A stretch of 64,000 nt of DNA from contig CM019230.1 in assembly GCA_009741485.1 (NCBI GenBank), positions 5,304,377-5,368,376 of the forward strand, written 5' to 3'. The notes beneath the pieces were generated by a model. It searched no databases. It saw nothing but the letters and a program-made list of their open reading frames with translations, and was not told where the DNA came from. Origin of the DNA: Malurus cyaneus samueli. Lineage: Eukaryota; Chordata; Aves; Passeriformes; Maluridae. The position numbers and the translations under genes were made by a program. Below, piece by piece: positions 10,001 to 23,600 of this stretch. Every line of letters begins with the position of its first letter. The stretch's first letter is position 1.

Positions 10001-13000
10001 AATTGGAGCGGGCTGGCTTCTCCTCCTGAAGCTGGCATGGCTTTTTGTTGCAACAGGAAAAATCCCCACCAAAATAAATTTTGCTGGAAAGTTTAATCCG
10101 AGAGGTTCAAAGCTGAACAAAGCTGCGGGGAGCTCTGCAGAAGATGCTCGGCTCTTTCCCACAGCCCCAATCAAACCCTGCTGCCAATTATCACGTTATG
10201 TGTACCTTGCATTGTTCCTGAGGCTTTTGGGGAGGAAGAAGTTCTGCAGGAAATTACCTGAAGGGCACAAACTAAAGGCAGAGGCACCGGGAGAGGTTTG
10301 GCTCGCTGTTCTGATCTCCTCCTGCTCGCTCAGGGGATGTGAGTTTGGATTTTGTGGTGCTGAGGCTTGGACTGTGCAGGCAGCAGCAGAGACCTCCAGT
10401 TCCCCCAAACCTTGCCAGCCACTGGAAAAGAGTGATTTACTGGATCAGAAATAGCAATTATCCTTGGAAATGCAACAAGGTGATTAATTGCACCACGAGC
10501 TGCAATCTCAAGAGCACCTACTTCATAACAACAGAGCAGAAAGGGTTTGAGGTATACTGTTACTCTAGAAGGGGGAAAAGACATTTTTCAAGTCAAGTAA
10601 TCAGATCCAAACACTGAAAACAATCCAGAAAATGCTGTAAAAGGAACATGAATAGGAGCGACATCATTAAAAAGGGACATTTCAAAAGGATTTATAATCC
10701 CCAAATGGTGTTCTCCAGCACAGAAGCAAAGAAAAAGAATTATTTGTTTTTTAATTTTAATTGTGTTTCCTGAATTGTGTGTTTGGTTCGGGGGGATGTG
10801 ACATAATTGTGTATTTTCCCACCATTCAGAAAGTATAATTCAAGTTATCACAAGGAACACTTGCTCATTAAAAAAAAATAATCTAAGCTTGCAAACCAGA
10901 TGGGTTTTGCAGTGTGATTAACTTGGTGGCTTCCAGAGTGTTTAACTCAAACAAAGGGGAAGTTCAAAGAGAATGGTTCAGTTTATCTTAGTGTAGAATT
11001 TTTTTTTTTCTCCTGTGAACACAGAAAATTACAAGTGACAGTTTACGGGGTTTTTTGATAGATTTACAGTGCCATTAGATTGCACCGAGGCCATACTGAA
11101 GGCATATTTCTTTTAGGCTTTGCTATCAAGAAATTTAAAATGCCAATTCATTGGAAATTAATTCCAGAAGAGAGGAAGGGGAAAGATTGTTTTTCTTCCA
11201 CGTTAGCTGCTCTTGCTAACCCTTGTGTGCAAATGGCAGTGGGCATGGGGAGAAAATGGAGAGCTTGTGGCAACAGATTTATTTTGCAGCAGGGAAGGGC
11301 AGTGTGGAATTTTTTTTTTTATCTTCATGGGAGGGTCTATAAGGAGTGGCCAATCCCTCCTGTCCAGCTCTGATGGGTTCTGCTGTGCATGAAGCAGATC
11401 AGGTTTTTCTAGAGGGATCAACGCTTTTCCTATGGGAAATAACAGATTTTCCCCAAGCACTGAAGGGCTCCTCCATCCAACCCGATCCACGGGGCTGATC
11501 CTGAGCTGAAATCCATGAAAAGTCCCCAGAGTGGCTGCAGTTCTGCTCACTCTTGAGGGGAATAAACTGCTTTACACAAGTGTGTTTACCCAAAGGGCTG
11601 TGGTGCTTCAGGGCTCTGCTCCAAACAGTTCCCAAAGCAGCTCCTGGGGGATGAGATGAGATGAGGTCACCCCTCCTGGGAAATGCAGAGGTGCCCATCT
11701 GTCCTCACTGGGGTTTTGGGACAGTGCTGGTACCGAGGACAGAAGGGAAAACAAAGTTTTCTTAATTTTCTGATGAGAAGCTTCATAGCTTTCTTCAGCA
11801 CCCTACATATAGATTTTTGGTGGCATTTTTAAATTACCTGAAATGCAGTTGCACAGTATTTCCAGCAGTCACAGGCTGACCTGGGTTATCACTATTTTTC
11901 AGTTTTTAGTAAAAATGACAAATCCCCAAAGTGAGGGTTATGCTGAATAGTAGTTTGGATTCAATTATTTTGTTTCTCTGGTTTTTGAAATATTATGAAT
12001 ATTACAGCGCTGTTTTAAAACCAGAACAGTTGAGCCAGTGAGCCTGGTCACAGCTTCCAGTTTAGTAGATATTTCATTATCTAGCTGGGGAGGGAAAAAA
12101 AATGGAGAATATTTCCCTAAATATCCCTGCCTGACACCCGATCTCAGGGCAGGGATCACCAAGCTGAGCTCTCCCTGCTTTGGCACAGCACAAACCCCCC
12201 GGGACCTGCCAGATCCCTGGGGCTCACAGGGTGCTCAGGACCAGCCAGGGATGGAAATATCTTTGGGATGAGCTGGGATTCCCTCTGAGATCCCAAATAG
12301 CACAGAGTGACGCCATTTAAAACAACTTTGACATTGCAGAGCACGGCCCCACTGAGCCCTGCTCAGAGCTCTCAGGATCAAAGGTTTTGTCAAGGATAAG
12401 GAAATTCAGAGCCCCAAAAAGATGAGTTTGAGCTTAAAACTTCATTGGAGTTTGCCCAGTTTGGCCAGTTGGTGCTCCTTGGGCAGCAAAATGGGGACAA
12501 GGAATTGCAAAATTCCTGGTTTTGAAACCTACTTGTCCAAATAAATAGTGAGTAACCCAGGTTTCATCCAAATGCTCTGGTTTCTTAAACAGGCCCAGCC
12601 CTAAAACTCTGGCTGTGAGCAAACAGCCTCTGACAAGTTTGGTGTGCTTAGAGCATTCCATTCAAAATAAAAATAAAATAAAACAAAACACTGTCATATT
12701 TTTTTTAAAAAAAATCGTACATGAGGGAAGAGAATTTCTGCTCTAACTTTTAAAGATATCACTCATTCATTTATTTATTTATTTAGATTTAAAAACATCC
12801 CTGGGCATCGCCAGTGCTGAAAGAAGCATTTTAAAACCAAAGCAAAGCTTTTAAGCCTTCAAGAAGTGCTGACAGGGAGAAAAGTGGCATCTGCTCTCCC
12901 TCCAGGCTGCAGTGTGAGGGTTTAACTGCAGCCCCCCTGAGGAAGGTGTGGGTGCCCACCTTGCCCAGCTGGCATCAAGCAAATCCTAAAAACGTGCATT

Positions 13001-14685
13001 TCCCCAAGCTCCTATGCAAAAAAAACCCTACAAAAAAACAGATTATGCCACTCCAGCAGCAGGGCACTGCGAGCTTCACAGTACCAGTGGTGGCTCTGAT
13101 TATTTTCTTTAAAGCCTTTTAAATATTTACACCAAATTGCTCAGGAAGGAATTCCTTGTCAGTTTTTTTTCACTGCTAAAATTTCAATAATTTTTTTTTT
13201 TTCACTGATAAAATTTCAACATCAAACTTTGAGGAAAGCCCCTGGTTATAGGCACTTTATGGTGAGGAAAAAGCTCAGATCAGCTGGGCAAGCACCTGAG
13301 GTTTATTTGGGCTGTCGGAGTTAAAAGAAGACACAACTCTCCTGCAGAAATGACATTTTATTTTTGAGCCATGAGGAATGCTGCACGAACTATGGAAGGT
13401 ATTTGGCTGCAGGGCTGATTTTTTGGGGTGCCCTGGGTGCACATTCAGGGTCAATTTGGTCTAAAGTTCAGGTCAGAAGCTTTAGGTTGGGACCAAGGCA
13501 GGAACAGCCACGTTTCCTTCTGCTTCAGGTCACTGAGTTTATGTAGCCAAGCTCCAAATCAGCCCAAGTTGACTTGAAACGCTGCCAGTCTGGCCTAAGA
13601 TTTGCAAGTCTGAGTCTAACCAGGAAATCTCCTCTTGATGAAAGTTTGGGGAGGGGGAGAGGGCATGATCTCTGTGTTGTATGAGCTTCAACAATTTTAT
13701 CTGCAGTGATTCAGATAAATGCATATTTTTTTTAAAAAAAAATCAAATGCATGTTTAAAAATAATTCAAAATGTATATTAAAAAAAAAAGGTAAAGGTTT
13801 GCACAGCTCCATTTCATTTCTACCTAAATTTCTACTCACCATTTCATTTCTACCTAAAATTTGCTGGTTTTCATTAAGATGTCTGAGAATGTGTAAGCCC
13901 CTTTATCAGACCTTTTCCATGAAACCCCTCCTTTTTCCATGAAAAATCTCCTGGCAAAGCACCCCAAAGGCTCCAGTGCCAAATCCAATTGAGCCGTGGT
14001 CATCTGGGGACAACTGAGCCATGGGATCATTTTTGGGTGGTGTGGGGGACATCAGCATCACCCCGAGCTGGGATGGGAGCCCAACACCCCCAGGGATGCC
14101 TTTCTGGGATAGAGGTGTGGCTGAGATCAGTTTGGATTTGCACAGAGCTGGTTTGGCAGGGCTGAGATGTGAAAGTCAGTGAGAAAGGGGAATTTGTGGG
14201 GTTATTTGTACGTGGGGTGCTCTGAGCAGCAATGTTTGATCGGGAACCTGTCCTGGATGGAGCCCCAGGGACACACACCATGGGTTTTGGGTTTTCTCCC
14301 ACCCTTCTCTCCAAAATAACCCCCCTTAGGGCTGGGTTGAAGGGCAAACCCGTGATGCTGAACCTGCCTGACCTGGTGTAGCAGCGCTGGTGGCATGAGC
14401 TGGGGGGAAAATCCAAAAATCCATCACAAATCAGGTCCCTGCAGCTGAAGCATCTCTCATCTATGTGCAAATGCTGAACTGGCACAAGGCAAAGTTTCTT
14501 TTTTTAAAGCCCAGTGCTGGTTTATGCAGTTTAATGATTTCCTCGGATATCTTTTAGTTATTTATTTCCACTCTCCAAAGGCTCCTGGCTCTTTAACATG
14601 TTTTTTAATGGTATTTTCTGAGCGTGTTCTCAAATTAAATGTTGCTGAAAGCTGCCTTGCTTAAGAGGATGGGGGTTTGCAGAGC
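7035..14685. other. non-genic DNA with simple-sequence tracts
   Basis: No recognisable exon. Small structures: a short imperfect tandem around GGACATTCCCA at about 9580-9640; a T-run followed by a C-run at 9427-9461; a T-run at 9975-9988; an ATTT-type tract at 12764-12785; A/T-rich runs at 13721-13790; a 30-bp tandem duplication at about 13809-13868 (CATTTCATTTCTACC twice). The longest open frame (9729-10454, + strand, 241 codons) has no family signature I recognise and its residues read like translated non-coding DNA. Confidence 0.5.
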
Positions 14686-14830
14686 ACTCGGGCCTGATTC
14701 AGCAAAAGCACTTGATTATCTTCAGTTTAATTTTACAAAGCAGTTAAGCACATGCCTACAGCAAGGTATGTCCTTAAGTCCACCTCTGCTCAGCAAAGCG
14801 TTTAAACACGTGCTTTGCTTTAACCAGAGA
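14686..14830. repeat. possible ancient sauropsid palindromic repeat (MITE-like)
   Basis: Contains GGCCTGATTCAGCAAAAGCA (from about 14690), TTAAGCACATGCCT (from about 14745) and CAGCAAAGCG ... CACGTGCTTTGC (about 14791-14820). These phrases (CCTGATTCAGCAAAGCACTT, TTAAGCACATGC, GCACGTGCTT) recall, from memory, old inverted-repeat elements common in turtle and crocodile genomes and rare in birds. The copy is heavily decayed, the boundaries are approximate and I cannot name the family with confidence. Confidence 0.35.
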
Positions 14831-17800
14831 CAGGGGAGTTGGAGCATATGCTTCAATATTCCTCAAGCCTGGAACCTGAGCAGCTCAGGCAGATGATTAC
14901 CCTGATGTTCCACACGCTTCTCTACAACTGGTAGATCTGTCACACTGATAAAAACATTTTTAAAAAAATTAAAATTTGTTATAATGTGCTATTTCTGGTG
15001 AAAGCAAGAGCAGCTCAGCCCTAGTGTGGGGCTGGAGGGTTTTGCAGGGCAGGGAAGGGAGTGAGGAGTGAGGTTTTGTGTTTGTGCTTCTGCCTTGCTC
15101 TATATTTGGATGTTGCTGTACAGGCACAGGGCAGGTCCCTGCCTGGAGCTGCGGGTGCTGCTGAAATGCAGATAATAAACTGGTGTGATTTGACAGAAGC
15201 CACTTTGCTGAGTGCATCCCAGGCATGCTGTCTCTGCTGGATGTGCTGGCTGCAATGGGGGCTCCTCCAGCACCCTTTGTGCTCCCAGGCTCCCACTGAT
15301 TCAAACTGGACCTTGCTGAAGGGAAAGATCAGCCTGGAGATGTCCAGGGTAGGGTTGGCATTTTGTCAAAAAAGTCAGCAGAGATGGACTGATGCTGAAT
15401 TCAACAAAAGCAGCGGGTTGGGATGAGCAGGGCTTCCCCCAGCTTCACCTGTTTGGTTCTTGTTGTGAGTGCCTCTGAAACCTGGGAGATTGACAGCCCT
15501 TGGATGCTCAAATCAAATTATCCTGGAAAGCAGGAAGGCTCCAAGCCTTGGCTGAGCCGCAGCTCAGTGTTTTCTGGGACTCAGCACCTCCCTTAAATCA
15601 CAGCTTCCCTAATCCAAATTTGGGAAAAGCGCCGTTCAGGTTTTTGATCAGAGCTGCACCACAGTGTTGTCATTCTGTAGTTGCCACAAAAGCAGTGGCC
15701 AGAAGGGGTGACCCCATCCTGTGCTCCATGTGAGCAGGCACCCATCAGCACTTGGGAAACAATTCCTTCTGTAATTAAAATTAAAAAATCTCTTTAAGAA
15801 GCCCAGCACCAATGGTCCCAGGTGATCTCCCCACAGGGATCGGGATCCAGGTGAGCACTGGGGCTGCTGCCTCCCCTCCTGCCCTCAGAAACCAAAGGGA
15901 TGATGAAGCACAGCTGTTGCAGCAGCACTTTGGGTTCACTCACCGGTGATTTTTTTGGGTAAAAGTTTCATTTTCCAACTTGAGCATCCTCCTTGTTCCC
16001 ACAAATAAAGCCAGCTGCTGATCATGTAGTTTTAGCACCAGGGAAAAGAAGAGCAAATGTATGAAAAAAAAATTGGTGTCAATTTTCAGATGAGGACGAT
16101 CCAAGTACCTCAAGAAAGATCAGATCCATTCCCAGCTGTTCAGCTAAAGCTCATCCTTTGGATGGGGCAAAGCAAAAGTCTGGATCTGGAGAGCTCTCGA
16201 GTTTTTTTGGATTCAGGGATCCGCCCCGGTTGAAGATGCAGCTCCCTCCTCGCCTGTCTGGTCCCCCTCTGTTTGCCTTGCAAAGCTCTATCAGTACAGA
16301 CTCCCTGCTTGTTTTTACCGAGGCACAGGGGACATTTAACAAATCCCTTTTTTTTTGTGGTGCTAACGGTATGGAATGAGCTAAAGCTTTATGCCATTTT
16401 TAGCACTCTTGGAACAGAGAGAATTGGAGGAACTGAAAATATATGCTTAATCGCCCCCAGGAAAGGCTGCCATAATATTTTGGGTTGCATAAGCAAACTA
16501 AATTGGAAATCTGGAATCTATTCAAGACCTTTTGATCAGGGAGCTTTGCAAGTGCAGAAAAGTAAAAACACAGACAGATGGGGATTAGAGTTGAGCATCA
16601 GGAGAATAATTTCCTCTTTTAATTTCAGTTCCGCCAACATATAAAAAGCATTAACAATCCAGTTACGTAACGTGCGTCAGAGCCCGGCTAGACGGGGCAG
16701 TGATGGAGCCACTGCCCAGCCCATGTTTGCTGCATGGAGGTGGGAGTCTGCACCAGGGAAAGACCCCTCCCTCCTTCAAAAATCTGGGCAAATGTCCTGG
16801 CCAAAATTAGAAGCAGTTCTCGAGGCTAATAGGAGCCGCAGGGGGCTCGGGGGAATTGCAGGCTGGGCTCACCAAATCCAATCGACAATGACTCCAAACC
16901 CCAACCCACCCCATTGCTCTCTGTCACTAAATCAGCTTCAGTGGGGGAAGGGGGATTAGGCTGAGGAGGGAGCAGAGATATTTCTGCTGATTGTTTGAAC
17001 AATAGTCCATAAAGCACTTTGTGTTGTCCTCATAGTGGGATCTTTGAGAGAAGGCGCTACAACATCCAAAGGCTGGCGAGAGTCCCACACATTTGAGGCT
17101 GCAAAGGCTGGCAGATTGGATTAGATTTCTGCTCTTGCCTGCTTTCCTCTGCTCGGGGGGTATTTTTGTGCACAGGGGTTGATGCAGGATGATGCAGAGA
17201 AGCACTAAGAGGATGGTCTAAATAGGACCACTTACTTTTCAGGATCAACTCACCGGACACGGCTCAGAAACAGGTTTTGAAGAGTGTCTGATACCCCAGA
17301 ACATTCACATTAAGAACTATTTCCCTACTGGGATCAGCTCCCTAGACTGCTGATGTCTGCAGTCTTTGGTTAAAAGCCACTCCTTCCAGGTAGCTGATAT
17401 TTTTTTTTTCCTTTTTGAGATGTTTTCGGGAATTTCTGCACACAGATTTAACTGCAGTTACTTTTGCTTGCCTTTCACTCTTGTTACATGAGCTTAGATG
17501 GGAGTAGGAGTGAGATTTCATGGACTGGGTCTGCTTTTCTTCAATTAATATGGCATATAGGAAGAGATCTGTATTTTTGGCATTGCTTTATGATACTCTG
17601 TGTGAGCTCAGAGGAGTCTCCAGGCAGTCTCTGCAGCAGCAGTAGAGCTGTCCTAGGAATTTTCTCCCACCCTGAAAAATCCCAAATTGGCCAAGGCAAA
17701 CCCCTGAAGCTCTCTCCCTCTATGGTCCTCACCCCAGCCCCTTGGGTAAGGGTGTGGTGAGGAAATCCTGAAAAAAAATCCTGGAAAATCTGAAACAAAA

Positions 17801-17849
17801 TCTGAAACAGGGTCTGAGGGCAGCCCATAACCTCTGCAGGTTAAAGCTG
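14831..17849. other. non-genic DNA, no recognised element
   Basis: No recognisable exon or repeat family. The open frames seen (for example 15061-15426 and 16273-16644 on +) carry no motif I recognise. T- or A-runs occur at about 16350-16358 and 17401-17410. Confidence 0.5.
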
Positions 17850-18480
17850 CTCGAAGAGGAGAACTTGGGGGGCTGCTGGATGACAGGCTGGACCTGACCC
17901 TAAAAGTGCACTGGCAGCCCCAAAAGCCAACCACACTTTGGGCTGCATCAAAAGAAGCTTCAGCAGCAGGTCGAGGAAGGTGATTCTGTGGAATCAGTTC
18001 CTGAAATAATTCACCCAGCCCTAGGGACCCCAATGTAAGGAGGATGTGGAGCTGCTGGAGCCAGTCCAGAGGAGGCCACAGAGCTGAGCAGGGCTGGAGC
18101 CAGGCTGGGAGAGCTGGGGATGCTCACCTGGACAGGAGAAGGGTCCAGGGAGAGCTCAGAGCCCCTTCCAGTGCCTAAAGGGGATCCAAGAGAGCTGGAG
18201 AGGGACTGGGGACAAGGGATGGAGTGGCAGGACAAGGGGAATGACTTCAAACTGACACAGGGCAGGTTTAGTTTAGATATCAGAAAGAAATTCATCCCTG
18301 TGTGGGTGGTGGGCCCTGGCACAGGGTGCACAGAGAAGCTGTGGCTGTCCCATCCCTGGGAGTGTCCAGTGTTAGATGGAGCTCTGAGCAGCTGCTCTGG
18401 TGGAAGATGTCCCTGTCCAGAGGGGTGGAACTGGGTGGGCTCCAAGGTCCCTTCCAACCCAAACCCTCCCGTGGTTCCAG
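17850..18480 (+). mobile_element. CR1 LINE remnant, 3' end of ORF2 and 3' UTR
   Basis: A 5'-truncated, decayed CR1 retrotransposon in sense orientation. The left part (about 17855-17980) aligns by eye with the end of the CR1 reverse-transcriptase frame (GGGGGCTGCTGGATGACAGG, then CCAAAAGCCAACCACA). The middle has the usual GTCCAGAGGAGGCCACAGAG (from 18065) and GGGCAGGTTTAGTTTAGATA (from 18261) phrases. The right end has GGGTGGGCTCCAAGGTCCCT and TTCCAACCCAAACCC, just before the expected ATTCTATG tail, which is missing here. The open frames overlapping it (18011-18523 on -, 18120-18515 on +) are shadows of the element. Typical of bird genomes and presumably inactive. Confidence 0.9.
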
Positions 18481-21400
18481 GAGGGCTCAGGTGCTGCACG
18501 GGGGTTTGTGGATAAACCATCACTTTTCACACTGAATTGCTGCGCAAACGTGAGCCTGACCATCAACTGGACCTGGGGGAATGTGGATATTTCTGAACCA
18601 CAAGAAGACCACAACAAGAACAGTCAGTCATGAGTGAGCAGCACTCCGCAGGCTGATGCGCCACAATAAATAAATAAAAAAAAAATAAGAGAGAAGCATT
18701 AAAAAATTAGTTGTACACATGACTGGCACATCATTTCCATTCAAATGGGTTACACCGTAGGTGCAGATGAGATCATAGGCTGCTATTTAAGGAGGAAACC
18801 TCTACTTACATAAATGTCTGATTATGCAACTGTCATGGAAACCAGAGATGACAAAGATGTATTAGATTAGCTTGTCCATCCCCTCGGAGTGCAGGATTGT
18901 TCCTTGCGGGTTATTTTTCGCTCAAGATTTTAAGAACTGATCGGTGGCTGCTGGATGCTGAGCTTGGGAAGAGATGATTTATAGTATGAGCTGAGCTGTC
19001 ACTTTCCTAAAGGTGATTTTCTTTGGAAACTCGGGGATAGAAGTGCTCAAAGTCACCGGTTGCATCTGATGATCCTCACACCAGTGCCTGATTCACCCCT
19101 GTATTTTTATCCTCAGAATATAATGGCTTTCACTCCCTAAAATGCAGGCCAGAGCCTTAGTGGACTTTTCTCTACCATTCTGCCTGACCTCTCCTTAATT
19201 TTCATCCCCTGGCTCTGTTGTCTTCCCAAATAACACTGCATTTTCTCTGGTTTTGCACCCTGCCAGCGTGTCCCCCGTGGTTGTTGCTTAGCCAAGCTAC
19301 ACAAATTTAGCTGCTCTTAATCTTTCCTCATGGGTCAGTCTTCGGAGTCACACTCATTTTTGCTGCTGCACAGGGAAATCGGCAGAGATTAGTATTTTAA
19401 TCTTCTTTCCCTGTTTAAAGAAACCCCAGGATACACAGTGAATGGTTTTCCTACCACTTGAAATTAAAATGTTTAAAAATAAATGTATTTATATCTCTTT
19501 TTTTCTCAGCTTTCACCTCTAGTTCCTCTCAGTCATTGATTTGGCTGCTCTTCTGCCTTAGAAATGGTGTTTTTTTGAACAAATTGAACTTCACTTTGGT
19601 TCCTCATCATGAACAGTTAGACATTGTTATGTCATGAGCTCCCTCATTCTGCAGAATCAACCTGAACTGATTTTAAACCAAACCCTTGGGGTTGTCCAGT
19701 CCCAGCAGACATGAGATTTGGGAGGATGCATAGCAAGACAAAGACAAAAAGATTAATGCTAAATTCCAGTGATATTTAGCCTCATTTTTGGCAACTGTTC
19801 CCTCTTTGATTGTGTTTTCTTCTTGCTCACAATGTGTTTGGTTGCTGTTATTTTCCTTGAAGTTGATCTCCTCGTTCTCTCTCAATCCCAACAGTCCTGA
19901 GCTCAACTCCTGCTCCCCTCATGTCTGATTCAGATAATAATAAACAATTATCATGGGTATTTTTGGCCCTTAAGACCTACTGAGGGCCATGCTTGAAAGA
20001 GTTTCAAGCAGTAAACGCTTTTTATCTGTAGCTGGGTTTTACCCAGGATCATAAGGCAAATTAAATTCAGGCTCTATCAGATCCCAGCAAAGAAAAAGGT
20101 TGGAGAGTTGGGTCTTTTTCCTTTGATAGGGGGTCCCAGAGCCAATGTGTCGATAATCAGTGGGGAATCTGCTGCTGCAGAACACAGGGAGAAGCCACCA
20201 CTTGACAAGCAAAACTCAAAATACAAAAGAGCTTCTCTCTGAATCGATGCATCAGGCTTGCGAGCTAATTCTGGTCTGGCTGAAGTAATTTGAAAATCTC
20301 TCTTGGTGTGGGCACAGTTCCCACTGCCAGCCCTGCCAAGCACCTCAGCAGTGACCTACAACACCTTCCCTATCTCGCTCCAGGGCTATTTTAGCCAGGG
20401 CTGTCAGTTGAGCTGAATTGTTCCATTATGTGGTGGCTTTGCAATGTGGAAAAGTGTTCAGCAGGGACCACTGTCTAAATGAGAGGAGAGTGACTCAGTC
20501 TCCAGGGCCAGTTCAGTCGCTGATTTTTATTTATTTATTATTTTATTTTATTTTCCCGAGGCAGCTGATACAGGGAGCAATTAGAGTGGTGATTTTTATG
20601 TGCTGTGGATCTTGATTGACTGCGCCATGGAGGGACCTGTGCTTATTTCACATCAAACCCCACTGCAGGGCAGAGCTTTCCAGGCACTACTGAACTGAGA
20701 CAGATTTGACCCTAGAGATGAAAATTCAGATGGTAATGTCTCATCCTGGATACCCTTCCATCAGAGAGAAGACAATGAAGCACAATGCTCGTGGGATGAT
20801 TTAGAAGACAAAAGCACTCCAGCTGCTCATTTTAAATCACAGCAACTGGACTCAGCACAGCCAAGCCTGACTGGTTTTGGAGCAGGTCAGATGAGTTCCA
20901 GCCTCCTCTTCGAGTATTTAAGGAATTCCTTAATAACAAAAAACCTGCTTTGTTGCACTCCTTAAAAGAACAAGTTACCCCAGGGAGAACTTGCTGGGTC
21001 CCCTCCCCATTTCTCCACAGCAGATGCCCCAGTTGCTGCTGTTCCCTCTTCCACAAATAGACACATTTCCGCAGGAATGATCCCTGAATTTCATCTAAGA
21101 GCCTCTGAGAGCCTTCTAAATAATTTCAGCATGAGCTATCCTTAGGAAGCTAAAATCAAAGGCACAAGGACCAGCATATTTAATAAGATGGAAACGGCAA
21201 AATGAGAACCACATTGAAGGATTTGGGACTTTTCTCCCTGTATGGGTTCTGAAAGGGGTCATGGGTTTGCAGTGCTCTGGCAAGCACAGAGATGCTGTGC
21301 ATTCAGCACAGGCAGTAATTACATCTCCTCTTTCTAAATTATGTTATCAGGAAACATCTATATTGTTTGCATGGGTCTAGATTACGCTCTGAGAATAGAA

Positions 21401-22599
21401 TGTTCCCTGCATAAAGAGCACGGCTGGAGTAAATCAATGAGGATGCACTCAGAAACATCAATTAAAGGTAATACAAGTCTTCAGCGTGGTATCAGGGAGC
21501 GAGCAGAGTTGGAAATTCTGATCTTCCCAACCCTGCCTTCCTCCCTAGGAAAGCGACAAAGCAGAACTACTCAGAAATTCATAAGGTTTAAAAATAAAAT
21601 ACTTGTCTCCTCTCATCCTCATCTTTACTCAGGTTTTTACTCGGTGCTGGTTCCCGGCATAGTAGATGAACGTAATGTTTTTCTTCAGATCTCAGCGTTC
21701 TGCTGGGTTAAGGAGTTGTCTTTCTGGCAATAATCACGAGGTTATTGGGTTTGAGGTACCTGCTTTGGAACACCTGCAATCTGATTGCCTGAGGTGCCAA
21801 GAGCCCATCAGTGACCCAGTGGAAGAGAAGAAAATCAGGTTCTGGGTTGCTTTGGAGCAGCAGCTAGAAATACAGAATTTCAAAACTGATAGGGATGTCT
21901 GGATACAAAATTACAGCAAATCTGTGATAGAGGTGGGAATGAAATCTAGATCCTTTTGCCTCTTCAGTGTGTAAAACCTGGAGCTCATCTGCAGAGGGGC
22001 GAGGGATCTGGCCACCTTTGGACACCATTGGTAAGGGACATGTTCACAAACACCGTCACCACATTCTCCACTAGTCCCAGAGATTTCCTGTTATTGAGGC
22101 AAACGAGAAATTAGTGTGACTCGTCCTTCAGCCCATTAATTCTGCGTCCCCTTTGCAGACGTTAATTCAAATGTAAAATCCAAGCCTGGGTTTGAGCCTC
22201 CCCTGTTCTTCACGCAGTTCATGCACAGGACTCCTGCTCAGGCACATTTGTCACCTACGTGACACTCATCCGTCATCTGGATTGCGACGGTGAGAGGTGG
22301 AAAATTTTCTCCTCACTACACGGAAGGAAAAAGGACTTTAGGGAAGAATTCATAAGCTTCTTCAGCTGAGCTAATTATTCAGGAAAGGGTATTTTTCACT
22401 GCAAGGAGCAAAGGCGAGCAGATTCCGTTCATAGCTCAAATGCCAAACAGCTTTAACACCTTTGGTTTTAGTGGCTTATTTTATTAATATTAAAGTGGCG
22501 GGTGGAGGGGGGGGTGGTTAGTGTTTTGGGTCTCTTTTTTTTATTTTTCTTTTATTTTTTAATTTTTTTTCTTTTAAAGTGCTTTTTCCCTTTGGGCAG
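18481..22599. other. non-genic DNA, no recognised element
   Basis: No recognisable exon. Simple tracts: A-rich at 18666-18690, ATTT/ATTTT-type at about 20526-20553, and a G-run then T-rich tract at 22507-22580. The open frame at 21341-21733 (+) has no domain I recognise. Confidence 0.5.
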
Positions 22600-23600
22600 A
22601 AAGCTGCTCCCTTTTCGTCACAGCCCGGATAATGAATTGCAGTGTACAAAGCCGGTCATACAATACGCAGCAGCGGCAGCGCGGAGCGAGAATCTTTGGG
22701 AAGAGTTTCCATAGAAACATTGACGTCCTCCTGGCGAACAGGACACCGAGTTCCTTCAATGGGAGGTATGGGGTTTTAAAGGAGCAGCGAGGTGGCGGCA
22801 AGCCAAGCCAGCAGAGCTATGACTCTGCATCTCCCAGCAGAATAGGGGGTTGGAGCTGGTGGGAGGGGAAGGGAGAAAAAAAGAAAATAACCCAATTACC
22901 CTCGCATTATCAAAACGTCGGATTTGATGGTTGCTGCTTGAACGGTGCTGCACAGAGCCTGGTAAATAATTAAATTGCTGACCGCAACGTGTGCGAGAGC
23001 CGGCAGCCAAAAATCATAAATACTCGAGGCTGTGAACTAGCAGCTTCTAAAAAATCTTGTCAGATTTTGTCACAGACTTCATCCCCAGAAGCCTTAAATT
23101 CAGCACAAATCGGCATGACGCAGGCACAAACCTCCCGGGGACGAGCAAGGTTGCACCCGGCGATGCGCACCCTCCCCTCCCCTGCTTGTCTTGGAATGAG
23201 ACAAGTGTTTTGCTAATGTTCCAGCTCTGTGTTTTAAATAGCCTCGTGTCTACCCAGCTAAATAGTGGCAGAGCAGCCCTGTCTGGAAGAGGCTGTTTCT
23301 AGAAGGAAAACAGTCAGAGGAAATGTTTTTGCCAGAAACGTTGGAAATCATACAAAACAAAAAAGGGAGCCTTGCAAAAGAATTCGCCGCCGAGCGCTCC
23401 CCAGTGTTTTTGTTCGGGCTCACAGAAGGCTTTGTTTCAGAGCAATTCCCAGATGAGACTAATGAAGGTGACAGTCCCTTCTCGGAAAGCCTGTGACCAC
23501 CCCAAGGGATGTCAGCTGGAGCCTGTGGGGCTCTGGCTCCACACCCGGAGCGAGCGCATCTCAGCCGGACACAGCGAGCGGCCACCCGACCCAACGGGGC
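22600..23600. promoter_or_regulatory. CpG-rich orphan patch with RFX X-box and CRE core
   Basis: About 1 kb of visibly CpG-richer DNA in an otherwise CpG-poor desert (clusters near 22670-22700, 22980-23010, 23150-23170, 23385-23405 and 23535-23600). At 22705-22718 is the near-palindrome GTTTCCATAGAAAC, which fits the RFX X-box consensus (GTTNCC N2-3 GNAAC). Two bases on, at 22721-22727, is TGACGTC, a CREB/ATF core. X-box followed closely by a CRE is the arrangement of X1/X2 regulatory modules. There is no associated open frame or known exon, so this could be an enhancer, the promoter of an unannotated non-coding RNA, or chance. Confidence 0.4.

Noticed and set aside
9729..10454. 241-codon open frame, the longest after TOB1
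   Set aside because: No domain, no conserved motif, a stretch of Phe from a T-run, and overlapping open frames on the other strand. It reads as chance.
18011..18523. 170-codon open frame on -
   Set aside because: It lies almost wholly inside a CR1 remnant and is the antisense shadow of it.
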